Both the position numbers and the translations under genes were made by a program. DNA of 32,558 bases, from NCBI GenBank assembly GCA_023247825.1, contig JAHFFR010000009.1:1981-34538 (forward strand), read 5' to 3'. The notes under the pieces were generated by a model. The model saw only the letters and a program-made list of their open reading frames with translations. It did no database searches and was not told where the DNA came from. Within the stretch, counting starts at the first letter, position 1. The number at the start of each line of letters is the position of its first letter. The DNA is from Candidatus Omnitrophota bacterium. Its GTDB lineage: Bacteria; Omnitrophota; Gorgyraeia; Gygaellales; Profunditerraquicolaceae. This document shows positions 8,826-19,113 of this stretch, piece after piece.

Positions 8826-10973
8826 CTATAATTTTAAATTACGCAACCTGAGAGAATTTCCAATAACTGAAACCGAACTGAAGCTCATTGCTGCGCCGGC
8901 AATCATCGGATTAAGAAGCAGCCCAAAAACCGGATAGAGCGCCCCGGCGGCAATAGGAATACCCAAAATATTATAGATAAATGCAAAAAATAGATTTTGC
9001 CTGATGTTGCGCATAACAGCCCGGCTAAGGCGCAAGGCCTTAACGATCCCATTTAAATCGCCTTTGACCAGGGTAATCCCCGCGCTTTCAATCGCCACAT
9101 CCGTTCCCGTGCCCATAGCAACACCGACTTCTGCCTCTGCTAATGCCGGAGCATCATTGATGCCATCGCCGGCAACCATTACGCTGGCCCCTTGGCTTTT
9201 AAACTTTTTTACAATCTCTTGTTTCGCTTTAGGCTCAAGGCCGGCATAAACCTCATCTATGCCTAACTCCTTTGCGATTGCTTTGGCGGTTTTTTCATTG
9301 TCACCTGTGAGCATAATAATTTTTAACCCCATTTTATGCAACCGGAAAATAGCATCAGGTGTTGTTTTTTTGATCGGGTCTGAAATAGCCAGTATCCCTG
9401 CTATTTGCCGGTCCACAGCTACCCAGGTAATTGTACAAGCCTTCTCTTGAAAATCATCAGCTTTCTTTTTTAATTCCTCCGGTAAATTTATCCCGGAGTT
9501 TTCGATAAATTTTTGTTTTCCCAGTAAAACCGTCCTGGCATTAATTTTACCTTTAACCCCTCCGCCTGTTACAGATTGAAAACCCTCAACTGAAGAGAAT
9601 TTAGCGCCCCGTTCTTTTGCGCAATCAATGACTGCGCGGGCTAACGGATGTTCGCTATTCTGTTCTATAGAAGCCGCCATACTCAACAACATTTGCTCAT
9701 CCCAATCCTTAGCTGTAATAATTGCGGTAACCTGTGGAATCCCTGCTGTCAGGGTCCCTGTCTTGTCTATAAGAAGATGGGTAACTTTTTCAGCCTTTTG
9801 CAACGCCTGCGCATTTTTAATTAAAACACCAGACTGTGCGCCTTTACCGACACCCACCATAACTGACATAGGTGTTGCCAGGCCAAGTGCGCAAGGGCAA
9901 GCAATGATCAAAACCGAAATGGCGCTGACTAAGGCATACGCTAAAGCCGGGCTTGGCCCAAAAATAGACCAGAGGACAAAAGAAATTACTGCGCAGATTA
10001 ATACAGAAGGGACAAAATAACCGGAAACCTGGTCGGCGAGCTTTTGAATAGGGGCGCGGCTGCGCTGCGCATCAGCCACCATGCGCACAATCTGAGCGAG
10101 GATAGTTTCAGAGCCGATTTTCTCAGTTCGCATCAGGAAAGTGCCTGTTTGATTAACAGTAGCGCCGATAACCCCATCCCCTTCTTTCTTGATAACAGGA
10201 ACCGGTTCGCCGGAGATCATCGATTCATCGATTGTGCTTTTACCTTCAATGATCACGCCATCCAAAGGCACTTTCTCTCCCGGCCGGACCCGCAACAAAT
10301 CACCTTTTTGAATATTATCAATGGCAACATCTTCTTCTCTGCCATTCCGGATACGGTGCGCTTGCTTGGCAGCAAGGCCAAGCAATGCCTTAATTGCCCT
10401 GCCAGTCCTATTACGCGCCTTTGCTTCAAGAAGCTGGCCCAGAAGCACTAATACTGTAATAACGCTGGCCGCTTCAAAATATAGCCCGATCTGGCCATGC
10501 TTTTTCAATGATTCAGGAAAAATATCCGGGAAAAGAACAGCTATCGCGCTAAAACCATATGCCACGCCTACGCCCATCGCAATCAAGGTAAACATATTGA
10601 GGCTTTTATTCAAAACTGATTTCCATGCTTTTAAAAAGAAGATGCTTCCTGACCATAGTACAACGGGTGTTGTAAAGATAAGCTGGGGCCAACGCGAAAT
10701 ACCGGAAGGCATGATTATGTTCAGGCCAAGAGCCGGGATCATCTCGCCAAGAGCCAGGATAAAAACGGGGATCGTTAACGTCAATCCAATCCAAAACTTA
10801 TGCGATAAGATCCGCTCTTCTTTATTATTCTCTTCTGTTTCGGCAGAAACAACCTTTGCCTCCAGATGCATTCCGCATTTTAGGCAATCACCGGGTTTAT
10901 CCTGCATGATTTCAGGATGCATCGGGCAGGTATAAATATTTTTATTTTTTTGGTCTTTATCCATAACTTGCAA
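8826..10973 (-). CDS. copA: Copper-translocating P1B-type ATPase with N-terminal heavy-metal-binding (CPMHP) domain
   Basis: [26 protein letters not shown] ion-binding motif ([13 protein letters not shown]); DKTGT phosphorylation motif; [10 protein letters not shown] hinge. Confidence 0.93.
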   Translation of the reverse strand: MQVMDKDQKNKNIYTCPMHPEIMQDKPGDCLKCGMHLEAKVVSAETEENNKEERILSHKFWIGLTLTIPVFILALGEMIPALGLNIIMPSGISRWPQLIFTTPVVLWSGSIFFLKAWKSVLNKSLNMFTLIAMGVGVAYGFSAIAVLFPDIFPESLKKHGQIGLYFEAASVITVLVLLGQLLEAKARNRTGRAIKALLGLAAKQAHRIRNGREEDVAIDNIQKGDLLRVRPGEKVPLDGVIIEGKSTIDESMISGEPVPVIKKEGDGVIGATVNQTGTFLMRTEKIGSETILAQIVRMVADAQRSRAPIQKLADQVSGYFVPSVLICAVISFVLWSIFGPSPALAYALVSAISVLIIACPCALGLATPMSVMVGVGKGAQSGVLIKNAQALQKAEKVTHLLIDKTGTLTAGIPQVTAIITAKDWDEQMLLSMAASIEQNSEHPLARAVIDCAKERGAKFSSVEGFQSVTGGGVKGKINARTVLLGKQKFIENSGINLPEELKKKADDFQEKACTITWVAVDRQIAGILAISDPIKKTTPDAIFRLHKMGLKIIMLTGDNEKTAKAIAKELGIDEVYAGLEPKAKQEIVKKFKSQGASVMVAGDGINDAPALAEAEVGVAMGTGTDVAIESAGITLVKGDLNGIVKALRLSRAVMRNIRQNLFFAFIYNILGIPIAAGALYPVFGLLLNPMIAGAAMSFSSVSVIGNSLRLRNLKL

Positions 10974-11000
10974 CCCATGCTTTCATATCCTGAACTAGTT

Positions 11001-11567
11001 TTAAAACTTTACTTCAGGAACGGTTCTTGCCTTCTCTTCTGCTTTAAAATATTCCGGGGCCGCCTTATAGCCGAACATCCCGGCTACGATATTACCGGGG
11101 AACATCCTTACCGTAACATTATAATCTCTGACCGCCTCATTATAGCGCATCCTTTCTACGGAAATACGATTTTCAGTCCCGGACAACTCATCCATAAGCT
11201 TCAAGAATGACTGGTCTGCTTTTAAATTCGGATAATTTTCCGTAACCATAATAAGCCGGCCCAGGGCTTTGTCTATTGCGCCGGCTGCTTTAACTTTTTC
11301 ATCCACTGAACCTGCTTTCGCCCACTGAGAACGGGCATTAGTGACATCTTCTAAGACGTTTTTCTCATATGCGGCATAACCTTTAACTGTACTGACTAAA
11401 TTCGGGATCAAATCATTACGCCTCTGCAATTGATTTTCTACCTGCGCCCATTTAGCGGTAATTGTCTCATGCTTTGAAACAATACCATTATAAACCCCCG
11501 CCAAAGCCATAATAACTAAGGCCGCAACTAAAACAACTATTCCTAATCCTATAAGAAAACCTTTCAT
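11001..11567 (-). CDS. lemA: LemA family protein
   Basis: MKGFLIGLGIVVLVAAL... YNGIVSKHETITAKWAQVENQLQRRNDLIPNLVSTVKGYAAYE. Start placed at 11567; the ORF track's N-terminal 46 aa are an out-of-frame read of the TPM Gly-rich tail. Confidence 0.92.
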   Translation of the reverse strand: MKGFLIGLGIVVLVAALVIMALAGVYNGIVSKHETITAKWAQVENQLQRRNDLIPNLVSTVKGYAAYEKNVLEDVTNARSQWAKAGSVDEKVKAAGAIDKALGRLIMVTENYPNLKADQSFLKLMDELSGTENRISVERMRYNEAVRDYNVTVRMFPGNIVAGMFGYKAAPEYFKAEEKARTVPEVKF

Positions 11568-11583
11568 TCTTTCCTCCTTTTTT

Positions 11584-12339
11584 TTAGAATCCTCCCCCGG
11601 CACCGCCGCCACCGCCGCTTCCTCCGCCGAAACCTCCGAATCCGCCGCCACCGCCTCCAAAACCGCCGCTATCCCAAGAGCCGCCGCCGTAATATCCATT
11701 TCCATATCTTCCCAAATTACCTATCACAATGAATAATACGATAATAATAAAAATAATCACCGTTCCCAAGCCGTTAGGCAAACTCGACGAAGATTGATTT
11801 TCCGAAACAATCTCTTCAAAATTACCCAGCGTTGCCAAAGTAACATGCGCATCTTTAGCAATAATATTGGCAATGGCGCGCATGCCTTGATATAAGCCTT
11901 CTCCAAACTTAGCTTCCTTAAAATACGGAACCATATAATTCCGGCCAATCTCGCCGCAGAGGCCATCCGGCAGGATTCCTTCCACTCCATAGCCGGTTTC
12001 AATCCGCCAGCGCCTTTCTTTAACCGCCAAAAGCACTAAAACACCGTTGTCTTTTCCCTTCTTTCCCGGTTTCCAATTGTCAAAAAGCAGCCTTGCATAT
12101 TCTTTTTCATCAAGCGGCGCAATGGATGCAATCGTCACGACGGAAATTTCCGTCGAGGTCTTCTGCCCTACTTCTTCAATTAAAGAGCTTATTTTATCAA
12201 CATCCCCTTTATCAATAACATTTGCAAAATCGCTGACCCAGCCTGTGGCTCGAGGAATGTTCTGGGCATAACCCAAAAACGGTAAGATAAGAAAAAATAG
12301 AATAAGAAATATTTTACGCATTCGTTTATAACTTATCAA
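11584..12339 (-). CDS. TPM domain protein with Gly-rich C-terminus
   Basis: Signal peptide, TGWVSDFANVIDKGD...KTSTEISVVTI...NGVLVLLAVKERRWRIETGYGVEG, TM helix, GGGGGFGGFGGGSGGGGGAGGGF tail; paired with LemA as usual. Confidence 0.92.
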   Translation of the reverse strand: MISYKRMRKIFLILFFLILPFLGYAQNIPRATGWVSDFANVIDKGDVDKISSLIEEVGQKTSTEISVVTIASIAPLDEKEYARLLFDNWKPGKKGKDNGVLVLLAVKERRWRIETGYGVEGILPDGLCGEIGRNYMVPYFKEAKFGEGLYQGMRAIANIIAKDAHVTLATLGNFEEIVSENQSSSSLPNGLGTVIIFIIIVLFIVIGNLGRYGNGYYGGGSWDSGGFGGGGGGFGGFGGGSGGGGGAGGGF

Positions 12340-13048
12340 CTATCAGGACTATTGATTCTAATTCTTCCACAAAACTGGCAAATAACTGCTCAATTTCTCT
12401 TCCGGTTAGCCTGATCTCTTTATTCTTGGCTGCTAATAATCTTTCCCAAACAAGTATATCGATTTTAAACTCGGCGGCTAATTCTTTGAGAACCTCGTGT
12501 TTTAAATAAGGAGGCTTTCTTCCTTTTATCCGTAAGACATTACGCAATATATGCAGGATTGAAGTAAAAGAGATGAATAATAAACTGCGCAATTTGGGCA
12601 TATTATTATTTAGCAATAGATATGCCTGCCTTAATTTAAGGAGTTTTGCCTTTAGCTCCTGCTCGCACTGAAACCGTAAGTTACGCAGATCGATTTGTAT
12701 ATCCTTTAGGATATCCTTACCGTATAGCAGGAAATAATTTTCCTGCATATCCAGAAATTCAATCGGGAAAATATCCGTAGAATTAGCAATATAATCTTCG
12801 GTTAGGAATAAGGTGTTGATCATCTTAAACTTACGGATCAACTTCGATGATTTCTTTATCTCCTCTAAGCTGGTATCTTTCAATACGACAAGCAGATTCA
12901 AATTGGAATGCTTATCCACAAATTCACCGCTTGCTGCGCTTCCATAAAGAATAAGCGACAGTAATTCTTCATGATAGATATCTTTTAAATCCTGAATAAA
13001 ACTCTGAAGGATTTTTTTATACTGGCCCGCTATTTTTAATTGTTCCAT
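12326..13048 (-). CDS. Nucleotidyltransferase-fold protein with Asn-substituted active site, plus helical C-terminal domain
   Basis: LILYGSAASGEFVDKHSNLNLLVVLKD resembles GSxxxG...SDxDLxV of NTases, with both Asp replaced by Asn. Confidence 0.7.
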   Translation of the reverse strand: MEQLKIAGQYKKILQSFIQDLKDIYHEELLSLILYGSAASGEFVDKHSNLNLLVVLKDTSLEEIKKSSKLIRKFKMINTLFLTEDYIANSTDIFPIEFLDMQENYFLLYGKDILKDIQIDLRNLRFQCEQELKAKLLKLRQAYLLLNNNMPKLRSLLFISFTSILHILRNVLRIKGRKPPYLKHEVLKELAAEFKIDILVWERLLAAKNKEIRLTGREIEQLFASFVEELESIVLIVDKL

Positions 13049-13170
13049 AAGCGCCTCCCATCATAACCCTTAAGCCCGGACTTCTATTAATTCGTAATCA
13101 AAATTACCCAGCCCTATTTCTTCTAGAATCCTTTACCTCTATGAAATATACTTTGCTTTTCATATTTCCT

Positions 13171-13884
13171 CTAAATTCCCGGTAACCCGTCAGCCGGGTC
13201 GCTAGCCACATCGACCCCTTCACCGCCGCCTTCGATATCCGCTTCAACCCCTATCTCCGCTTCGCTTCCAACGGATGAACCGCTTGTATCTACTTCTGTG
13301 CCGATATCAGTTTCCGAGCTGATAGCGCTTTCAGTTGTCTCGGCAGGCAACCCTGAATCTGCGGTAAGATCGGCTTCGAGAATTTTATCCGTATTCGACG
13401 TATCCAAACTAACATCAGCATCGACGCTGCCACTGGACAAATCTGCACTGGCGTCAACATCAATTAAGCTTCCGCCGGAATCCGCTGTTGTGCCGCCTCC
13501 GCCAATACCTCCGGTATCTGTTCCAGACGGACTTTCTATGCCTGAGCCACCTGTACTCGAAGTTACTTCATTAACGCCGGCAACAAAACCCGAAGATGAT
13601 CCTCCGGGAAAAATACCAGCCTTTGCCGTATCTGCTGCAGGCGCGGATGCAACAACGCGCGTATCCGTAATCGGGCTAACTCTTGTACCCGGGACCTTCG
13701 GAATTTGGGTTTTTTTACCGTATGTATCCGGAGAAATTATACGGCTGCCTTCGCGCATACCGCCGATTGCATTATCAACAATAATGTCCCTCTTATCAGC
13801 GCTTCCGGAATCCGCTCGGGATAGAGAAATAGGACCAAAGACAAATAATGATATAGTTATAAATATCGAAAGTTTCCTTGCCAT
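13171..13884 (-). CDS. Secreted low-complexity acidic Gly/Ser/Asp/Thr-rich protein, unknown function
   Basis: Strong GGAGGAAATATTATGG start at 13884, signal peptide MARKLSIFITISLFVFGPISLSRA, then disordered-looking acidic sequence. Confidence 0.7.
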   Translation of the reverse strand: MARKLSIFITISLFVFGPISLSRADSGSADKRDIIVDNAIGGMREGSRIISPDTYGKKTQIPKVPGTRVSPITDTRVVASAPAADTAKAGIFPGGSSSGFVAGVNEVTSSTGGSGIESPSGTDTGGIGGGGTTADSGGSLIDVDASADLSSGSVDADVSLDTSNTDKILEADLTADSGLPAETTESAISSETDIGTEVDTSGSSVGSEAEIGVEADIEGGGEGVDVASDPADGLPGI

Positions 13885-13904
13885 AATATTTCCTCCTTCC
13901 ATTA

Positions 13905-15293
13905 TCATAATGAAAAAATCATCTCCATGCCGGCGATATGCCGATCGCGCTTGTAGAAATCATTATTATTATCTGATTTAATAAAACGGTAAAAGGTCCG
14001 CCAGGCAAGATTGGGCTTAAAATGGTGCGTAACAGCAACATAATTATCCAGGCGCTTATCAAGGCGGCTCTCGGTATCAAGCGAAGATAAAGAAGAAAAC
14101 TCCGGATATTCTCCCCAGTCGTAACCTACGGAAATATCAAAGTCGGTCTTGCGCAAAAACTTTATCGGCGTATGCACACCTATCCTGCCTAATACGCCTC
14201 TACGGATAAAATTATCACCGCGGGGCTGATTAAAGTTAAATTCCGGCTTAACAAAGAAAAAACTCTTGAAATCAGAGGAGTAGAAATACTGCGTTACTCC
14301 TAAGCCGCCACGGAAACCATCGCGGGAACTGCGAGAAGAATCGGAACCGTCGTTTTTATATTCTAGAAGGGAAAGACGGGTGTAAAAGTGCGTCCGGGTC
14401 TTTTTCCAAAAAGAAGTATCCGCGCTTAGGAGAAACCGGTTAATCATGGAAAAATAGCTGCTGCGCAGGAAATTTTCCCGAAAATCGTAACGGCCTCCAA
14501 AGATAACGGAGCGTTCCCCGAATAGTTTTCGTTTTTTGGCATCTACGGCAAAACCCTGAGAAGTAAAATTAACCGCATTGGTATCTTTGTCATGCCATGC
14601 CTGCTGGCCGATGTAAAGCGTATCCAGACGAAAATCTTTCTCTAATAATAAAGGATAACCAATATCAATATCCAACGTGTAACGCGCTCCTGTTTTCTTT
14701 TTAGTAGAAACTAAGCCCTTGTTGTCAGGAATGAACAAAGGATTACTGTCATAGGCAATGCCTGCCTTGCCCAAAAGATATGGCTTCTTTTCCACCCGGC
14801 GAGCCTCCTTTTTTGCTCCTAAACGCAGGCGGTTAAGCTGCGCCTCGGCCCAATTGCGGTATTCCAAAGAAGCGCCTGTTTGGATAATTTTGCGCAACTC
14901 TTTCGCCGCCTCTTCCCTTTTACCTTCGCTTATATAAGCGCGGCTTAAGAAAATTCCCGCAGGGGCATAATTAGGATTCTTAGAAAGGATTTGCTTGTAG
15001 GCATCTATGGCGTCTTTACGCCTGCCTATTTTTTCCAGCGTAAAGCCGCGATAACGCAAAACAAGCGGGTCATCCGGATATTTTACGGTAAGCGCGTCAA
15101 TTGCTGAAAGCGCTTTAGGATATTCCTTATTTTTGAGGAATTTTACGAAATCAGAAGACAGGAATGTTTCGCCAGAGATGAAGCGCAGTTTATCCTTTTG
15201 TTTGTTACCGGCATCACCGGCAAAAACCGCCGAACCAAAAAGCATAGAACAGAAACTTACCGCGATAATAAAAACCGGGTATTTTATCCGCAC
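13905..15293 (-). CDS. TPR-repeat protein with C-terminal outer-membrane beta-barrel-like domain
   Basis: Likely GTG start at 15293 (AAAGGAG upstream; VRIKYPVFIIAVSFCSMLFGSAVFAGDA signal peptide). TPRs, then KAGIAYDSNPLF and alternating amphipathic strands ending MEMIFSL. ORF track extends to 15407. Confidence 0.7.
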   Translation of the reverse strand: MRIKYPVFIIAVSFCSMLFGSAVFAGDAGNKQKDKLRFISGETFLSSDFVKFLKNKEYPKALSAIDALTVKYPDDPLVLRYRGFTLEKIGRRKDAIDAYKQILSKNPNYAPAGIFLSRAYISEGKREEAAKELRKIIQTGASLEYRNWAEAQLNRLRLGAKKEARRVEKKPYLLGKAGIAYDSNPLFIPDNKGLVSTKKKTGARYTLDIDIGYPLLLEKDFRLDTLYIGQQAWHDKDTNAVNFTSQGFAVDAKKRKLFGERSVIFGGRYDFRENFLRSSYFSMINRFLLSADTSFWKKTRTHFYTRLSLLEYKNDGSDSSRSSRDGFRGGLGVTQYFYSSDFKSFFFVKPEFNFNQPRGDNFIRRGVLGRIGVHTPIKFLRKTDFDISVGYDWGEYPEFSSLSSLDTESRLDKRLDNYVAVTHHFKPNLAWRTFYRFIKSDNNNDFYKRDRHIAGMEMIFSL

Positions 15294-15345
15294 GCCTATA
15301 CTCCTTTCTTTGGTTAAGAAAAAGAAAATTTTATCTCCGCCACAA

Positions 15346-16560
15346 TTAAAAAATAACCACCAAGCGAGTTCCAATGACAACATCACAGGAAGAATCCTTC
15401 TGAGCATCAGGATGAGTTACGAGCTGAAGATTAGGTATAATTTTTACAAAGGGATGCGCGCTAAAATTGTAGTAAATTTCATACATCGTTTCGGCGGATG
15501 CTTTGGCGTTAGCCTGCCGGTAATCTTCTCCTAAAATAGATTGCGCCATTCCAATTCCGAAGATATCATTCTTGCGCCCGGATATCGGCTCGCTGAGCTG
15601 CCCGCCGCCAGACCAAAAGTGTTGAATATTCCTGACCTTTTTATCGGCAAAACCGTAACGGCAAAAAAGTGTTATATGTTTGGATATTTGCTGGTCAAAG
15701 CTTAAAGCATAAGCATAATCTTCATTCTTCTTGCCTGATCCGTCTATACGTTCCAGTTTTTCGCGGTCTGAATTAATGATAAACCTGTAATTGCCCCGGA
15801 AGCCTTTGATTTCAGGAGAAACTCCGAATTCGCCAATAAGAAAAGTTCCCTGAAATGAATTATCAAGGCCAACTCTTGTGGAAACTGATTTAGCATCCGA
15901 GGCGCCGGCCTGAAAATAAAACCAATCCGCAGGTTTAAATTTAGCCATCGCGCCAAGGCCCTTTTGCGGAAAAGGAATAATCAGATTGTTAACCAATGAG
16001 TCAGAAAGGAACTGTTTATCGCCGCTACCAGCCGCCTTATTCGCGTCAAACCAATCGGATAAATCCAGCCTTCCTGCGGCCAAAAATAATTTTTTATTAA
16101 AAATTTCCTGCTTCAGGTATAACTTCGTAATATAAGCATAACTAGGCTCACCGGCATTGCTGTTAAGCCCTGAAAAAGTAGGCAGGAGCTTATCTATGCC
16201 TTTATTATGCCCGCCTTTGAATTCAAAATCAATAGCTGCACCGTTCCAAAGCTTCTGCTCCAGCGCCACATTATAATACCAGGCTGCGCGGCTTTTTCCT
16301 TTATTTGTCTTAGAGTAGAGTGCCGACTGAATCTGTGCATTGATCAGGAAAGAAATAGATGTGCCGTATTTATTTTTTAAATCCTTTTTTGTCTTCAGGA
16401 TTTTTTCAACCAGGCTTTTCGGCTTGGCTTCGGCCTCGGCGGCCTTATCTACTTCTTCGGATAACTCCAGGAAGGGCTCTCTCGCTAATGCTATAGAAAA
16501 TATAAGCGTAGCATTAATAAATACTAAAAAGATAATTATGCTAATCTTACCTTTTAGCAT
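15346..16560 (-). CDS. Carbohydrate-selective porin, OprB-like
   Basis: MLKGKISIIIFLVFINATLIFSIALA signal peptide; LYLKQEIFNKKLFLAAGRLDLSDWFDANKAA; ETMYEIYYNFSAHPFVKIIPNLQLVTHPDAQKDSSCDVVIGTRLVVIF C-terminus. Confidence 0.82.
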   Translation of the reverse strand: MLKGKISIIIFLVFINATLIFSIALAREPFLELSEEVDKAAEAEAKPKSLVEKILKTKKDLKNKYGTSISFLINAQIQSALYSKTNKGKSRAAWYYNVALEQKLWNGAAIDFEFKGGHNKGIDKLLPTFSGLNSNAGEPSYAYITKLYLKQEIFNKKLFLAAGRLDLSDWFDANKAAGSGDKQFLSDSLVNNLIIPFPQKGLGAMAKFKPADWFYFQAGASDAKSVSTRVGLDNSFQGTFLIGEFGVSPEIKGFRGNYRFIINSDREKLERIDGSGKKNEDYAYALSFDQQISKHITLFCRYGFADKKVRNIQHFWSGGGQLSEPISGRKNDIFGIGMAQSILGEDYRQANAKASAETMYEIYYNFSAHPFVKIIPNLQLVTHPDAQKDSSCDVVIGTRLVVIF

Positions 16561-16567
16561 ATTCTCC

Positions 16568-17377
16568 TTATTTTTTTGTCTCTGCGTACACGGCCTGAGC
16601 AAACCGGATACCCATTGACCGGATCGCGTCCTTACCACGCACAGTAAGGTCCGAGATGAACAGAAATTGCTGACGACTCTCTTTTACATACGCCTTAAGC
16701 CGATAGTGCGTTCCCCAGGGCTTCTCAAATACAATTACAGTAACGGCTGTTCCCGGCTTCCGGTAGGAACTCGTTTCCGCAACCTCGGCTAAACGCTTAC
16801 GCGCTAAAGAAGCGTCATGTTCCGGATGCAGATAGAAATCAGCAACGCATAACAAACTGCGGTTGCCGCTGGTGGCGTTAAAGATATTGGCTGACCATAG
16901 GCGCGAGTGCGGAATAATAACTTCAGTATCATCCGGCGTTACTATATGCACTGCCCGGGAATTTATCGATTTAACCTCTCCGTAAGTTCCATCGACTTCG
17001 ATCCAGTCGCCGGGCTGGTAGGTATTCTCCAGAACGGTTATCAGTCCCGCGATAAGGCAGCTGCCATAATCCTTGAACGCATAGGCCAGCGCCAGGCCCA
17101 CGCTTGCAATAAGCGCAATAACATTTTGGAATTTCGGCTCGATAAGAATGGGGGTAATAACAATTATCGCTGTGATTCCGATAGCCAGGCGCAATATCGG
17201 AAGAGGGCGCAAAACAAAAAGGCGAAAGCGGGACGGAACAATTTCTGCAATATGACGAATAAGCCATCGGGCTATGGCCGCAACAAGCCAGGCTAAAATA
17301 AGCACTCCCGCAACCAGAAGCATATCCTCCCAAGTCATTTTCTTCAATATCCCCCATGTGCTCGGAATTTCATTCAT
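16568..17377 (-). CDS. MscS-family small-conductance mechanosensitive channel
   Basis: AYAFKDYGSCLIAGLITVLENTYQPGDWIEVDGTYGEVKSINSRAVHIVTPDDTEVIIPHS matches the MscS beta-domain pattern. Confidence 0.88.
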   Translation of the reverse strand: MNEIPSTWGILKKMTWEDMLLVAGVLILAWLVAAIARWLIRHIAEIVPSRFRLFVLRPLPILRLAIGITAIIVITPILIEPKFQNVIALIASVGLALAYAFKDYGSCLIAGLITVLENTYQPGDWIEVDGTYGEVKSINSRAVHIVTPDDTEVIIPHSRLWSANIFNATSGNRSLLCVADFYLHPEHDASLARKRLAEVAETSSYRKPGTAVTVIVFEKPWGTHYRLKAYVKESRQQFLFISDLTVRGKDAIRSMGIRFAQAVYAETKK

Positions 17378-17389
17378 CTTAATACCTCC

Positions 17390-17441
17390 ATTGAAATAAA
17401 AAAAGCAGCCCTTTTATTTATTACGCTAAAAAGAACTGCTT
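17390..17441 (-). terminator. Putative Rho-independent terminator (minus strand)
   Basis: Minus strand AAGCAG..CTTTTT...AAAAGGG CTGCTT followed by TTTTTATTT. Confidence 0.5.
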
Positions 17442-17624
17442 GTGCTGATTACCATTTTTATCATATCACCCCCTCGTGATGAGATATTTTAACACTAGGC
17501 AACCAAATTCTCAATAGAAATTATGCGAATAATATTTCATTGCAAAATGGCATAAACCAGCGCCCATAAACCGCTTTAACCAACGGTGAGACAAAACGTT
17601 AATGAATGTCCTCTATGAATTTGC

Positions 17625-18512
17625 TTATTGTCTCCTATCAAGACAAATAAATTTACATTTACCGTTTTTGATGTCCAGGGCTAATTCGTTTTGAGGGTCT
17701 ATCCCGAGCGCCTTGTTTAAATATTCATTGTATCTTACGATATCGCCCTTAACTCTATAAAGCTGGCCCGATCTTACATAGGCGTCGGCAAAGAGCGGAT
17801 CGATTTCAATTGCTTTCTTTAAATATTCTTCTGCTTTTTCAATATCTCCTCCGGCTAAAGAAGGCGCCAACAGATAGAAACTACCTACGCCAAACTTAAC
17901 TTCGGCTGAGTCAGGCTGCAATTTCTCCGCTGCCCTTAAGCTCGGCAATACCGCTGTGCCATTAATAACCTTTGAGATTGGCCCGCCGTAGTGCGCAATC
18001 ATGCCCTTAGTGCCTCCATATAATAAATGGGCCCGCACATGATTGCTCCGGTCAACATTTTTCTCTCCCTGCCCTAATACCTTTTTAGCCAATCTAACCG
18101 CTTCATTAAAATTCATCTGGGTGTACCTTATATAAGCCAGGGTTATAGAAGCCGCGGGAAAATCAGGTTTTACCTTCAATACCTCGCTTAATAGTTCTTC
18201 GCTTTTCTCCGGCTGATGCTGACGGCGCAGCACTTCGGCCGCGCCCCATTTTGCCTCGATTACTCTAGGATCTAAGGTTAAAACTTTAGTAAAAACCTCC
18301 GCTGCTTCTTTATCCTTATGTAAATTTAAATAAACCAGGCCCAGGACATATAAATCATCCGTAGAATTGGGCCTTGCAATAGCGCCTGTTAAGGCGCCGG
18401 GTAAGTTCACGATATCTGCTTTTTCGTGGAGCTTCTTCCAATCTAAAGCATAGGATAAATTGGTTCCGAAGAAAAAAAATGCGACTAAAAATGAAATCAA
18501 TCTTTTTAGCAT
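17625..18512 (-). CDS. Exported TPR-repeat protein
   Basis: Signal peptide MLKRLISFLVAFFFFGTNLSYA; several TPR units (AEEYLKKAIEIDPLFADAYVRSGQLY); start overlaps the end of the cyclase gene. Confidence 0.8.
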   Translation of the reverse strand: MLKRLISFLVAFFFFGTNLSYALDWKKLHEKADIVNLPGALTGAIARPNSTDDLYVLGLVYLNLHKDKEAAEVFTKVLTLDPRVIEAKWGAAEVLRRQHQPEKSEELLSEVLKVKPDFPAASITLAYIRYTQMNFNEAVRLAKKVLGQGEKNVDRSNHVRAHLLYGGTKGMIAHYGGPISKVINGTAVLPSLRAAEKLQPDSAEVKFGVGSFYLLAPSLAGGDIEKAEEYLKKAIEIDPLFADAYVRSGQLYRVKGDIVRYNEYLNKALGIDPQNELALDIKNGKCKFICLDRRQ

Positions 18513-18805
18513 GCCTGCTCCTTCTTAAAATACTCCCAGAAGATGATGGACATAGTTACCATACTAAAACCAAATAAAAAATCTTCCAGAGGAATACTCC
18601 CGATCCTTAAGCCTAAAAAGAATTGAGGCCGATACATCACAATTCGCTTGCCGGTCAAATAACCGTTCACCAGCATTTTAAAAAACAGAATTATAAGAAT
18701 AAATACATAATACCTCTTTTTTTTAAGCAGGTTGATGCCACTGGCCTTATCTAAATAGACGGCTAATAAAACAGAAATTATGCCTAAGACAGTATACTCT
18801 TTCAT
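18506..18805 (-). CDS. crtYd: Lycopene cyclase domain protein, CrtYd-like subunit
   Basis: 99 aa, three TM helices, GLRIGSIPLEDFLFGFSMVTMSIIFWE (conserved PxE[E/D]xLF motif). Confidence 0.8.
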   Translation of the reverse strand: MKEYTVLGIISVLLAVYLDKASGINLLKKKRYYVFILIILFFKMLVNGYLTGKRIVMYRPQFFLGLRIGSIPLEDFLFGFSMVTMSIIFWEYFKKEQAC

Positions 18806-19110
18806 TTAAACCACCCTTGCAGGTACTTAATTGCCTCCCAGGTAAAGATACAGCAAAAAGGTATGACTACAAAAAATAATAACTCTTCTAAAGGAAGGTT
18901 GACAATCCTAAAATCCAAGACGCCTTCAGGATTAAAGTACCAGTGGCCGCGATAAGCGGCAAATATGTCCCAGCTGCCGAAGATAACGACTATAAGGAAT
19001 ATGCTGATAAAAAGCGCACGGATATTGCGGTAGAATTTAAGTCCCGGCCAGAAACTTAAAATAAAAGGCGCTGCAGCCGATAAAATCAAAACTGTCATAT
19101 ATTTTGACAT
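18802..19110 (-). CDS. crtYc: Lycopene cyclase domain protein, CrtYc-like subunit
   Basis: 102 aa; GSWDIFAAYRGHWYFNPEGVLDFRIVNLPLEELLFFVVIPFCCIFTWE is diagnostic of CrtYc-type domains. Confidence 0.85.
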   Translation of the reverse strand: MSKYMTVLILSAAAPFILSFWPGLKFYRNIRALFISIFLIVVIFGSWDIFAAYRGHWYFNPEGVLDFRIVNLPLEELLFFVVIPFCCIFTWEAIKYLQGWFK

Positions 19111-19113
19111 GGC

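Noticed and set aside
10321-10935. 204-aa plus-strand ORF (and 10044-10451, 9628-10020)
   Set aside because: Antisense to the unambiguous CopA reading frame; no domain logic.
13298-13981. 227-aa plus-strand ORF
   Set aside because: Antisense shadow of the minus-strand low-complexity gene, which has a strong Shine-Dalgarno and signal peptide.
16971-17357. 128-aa minus-strand ORF
   Set aside because: Alternative frame within the MscS gene.
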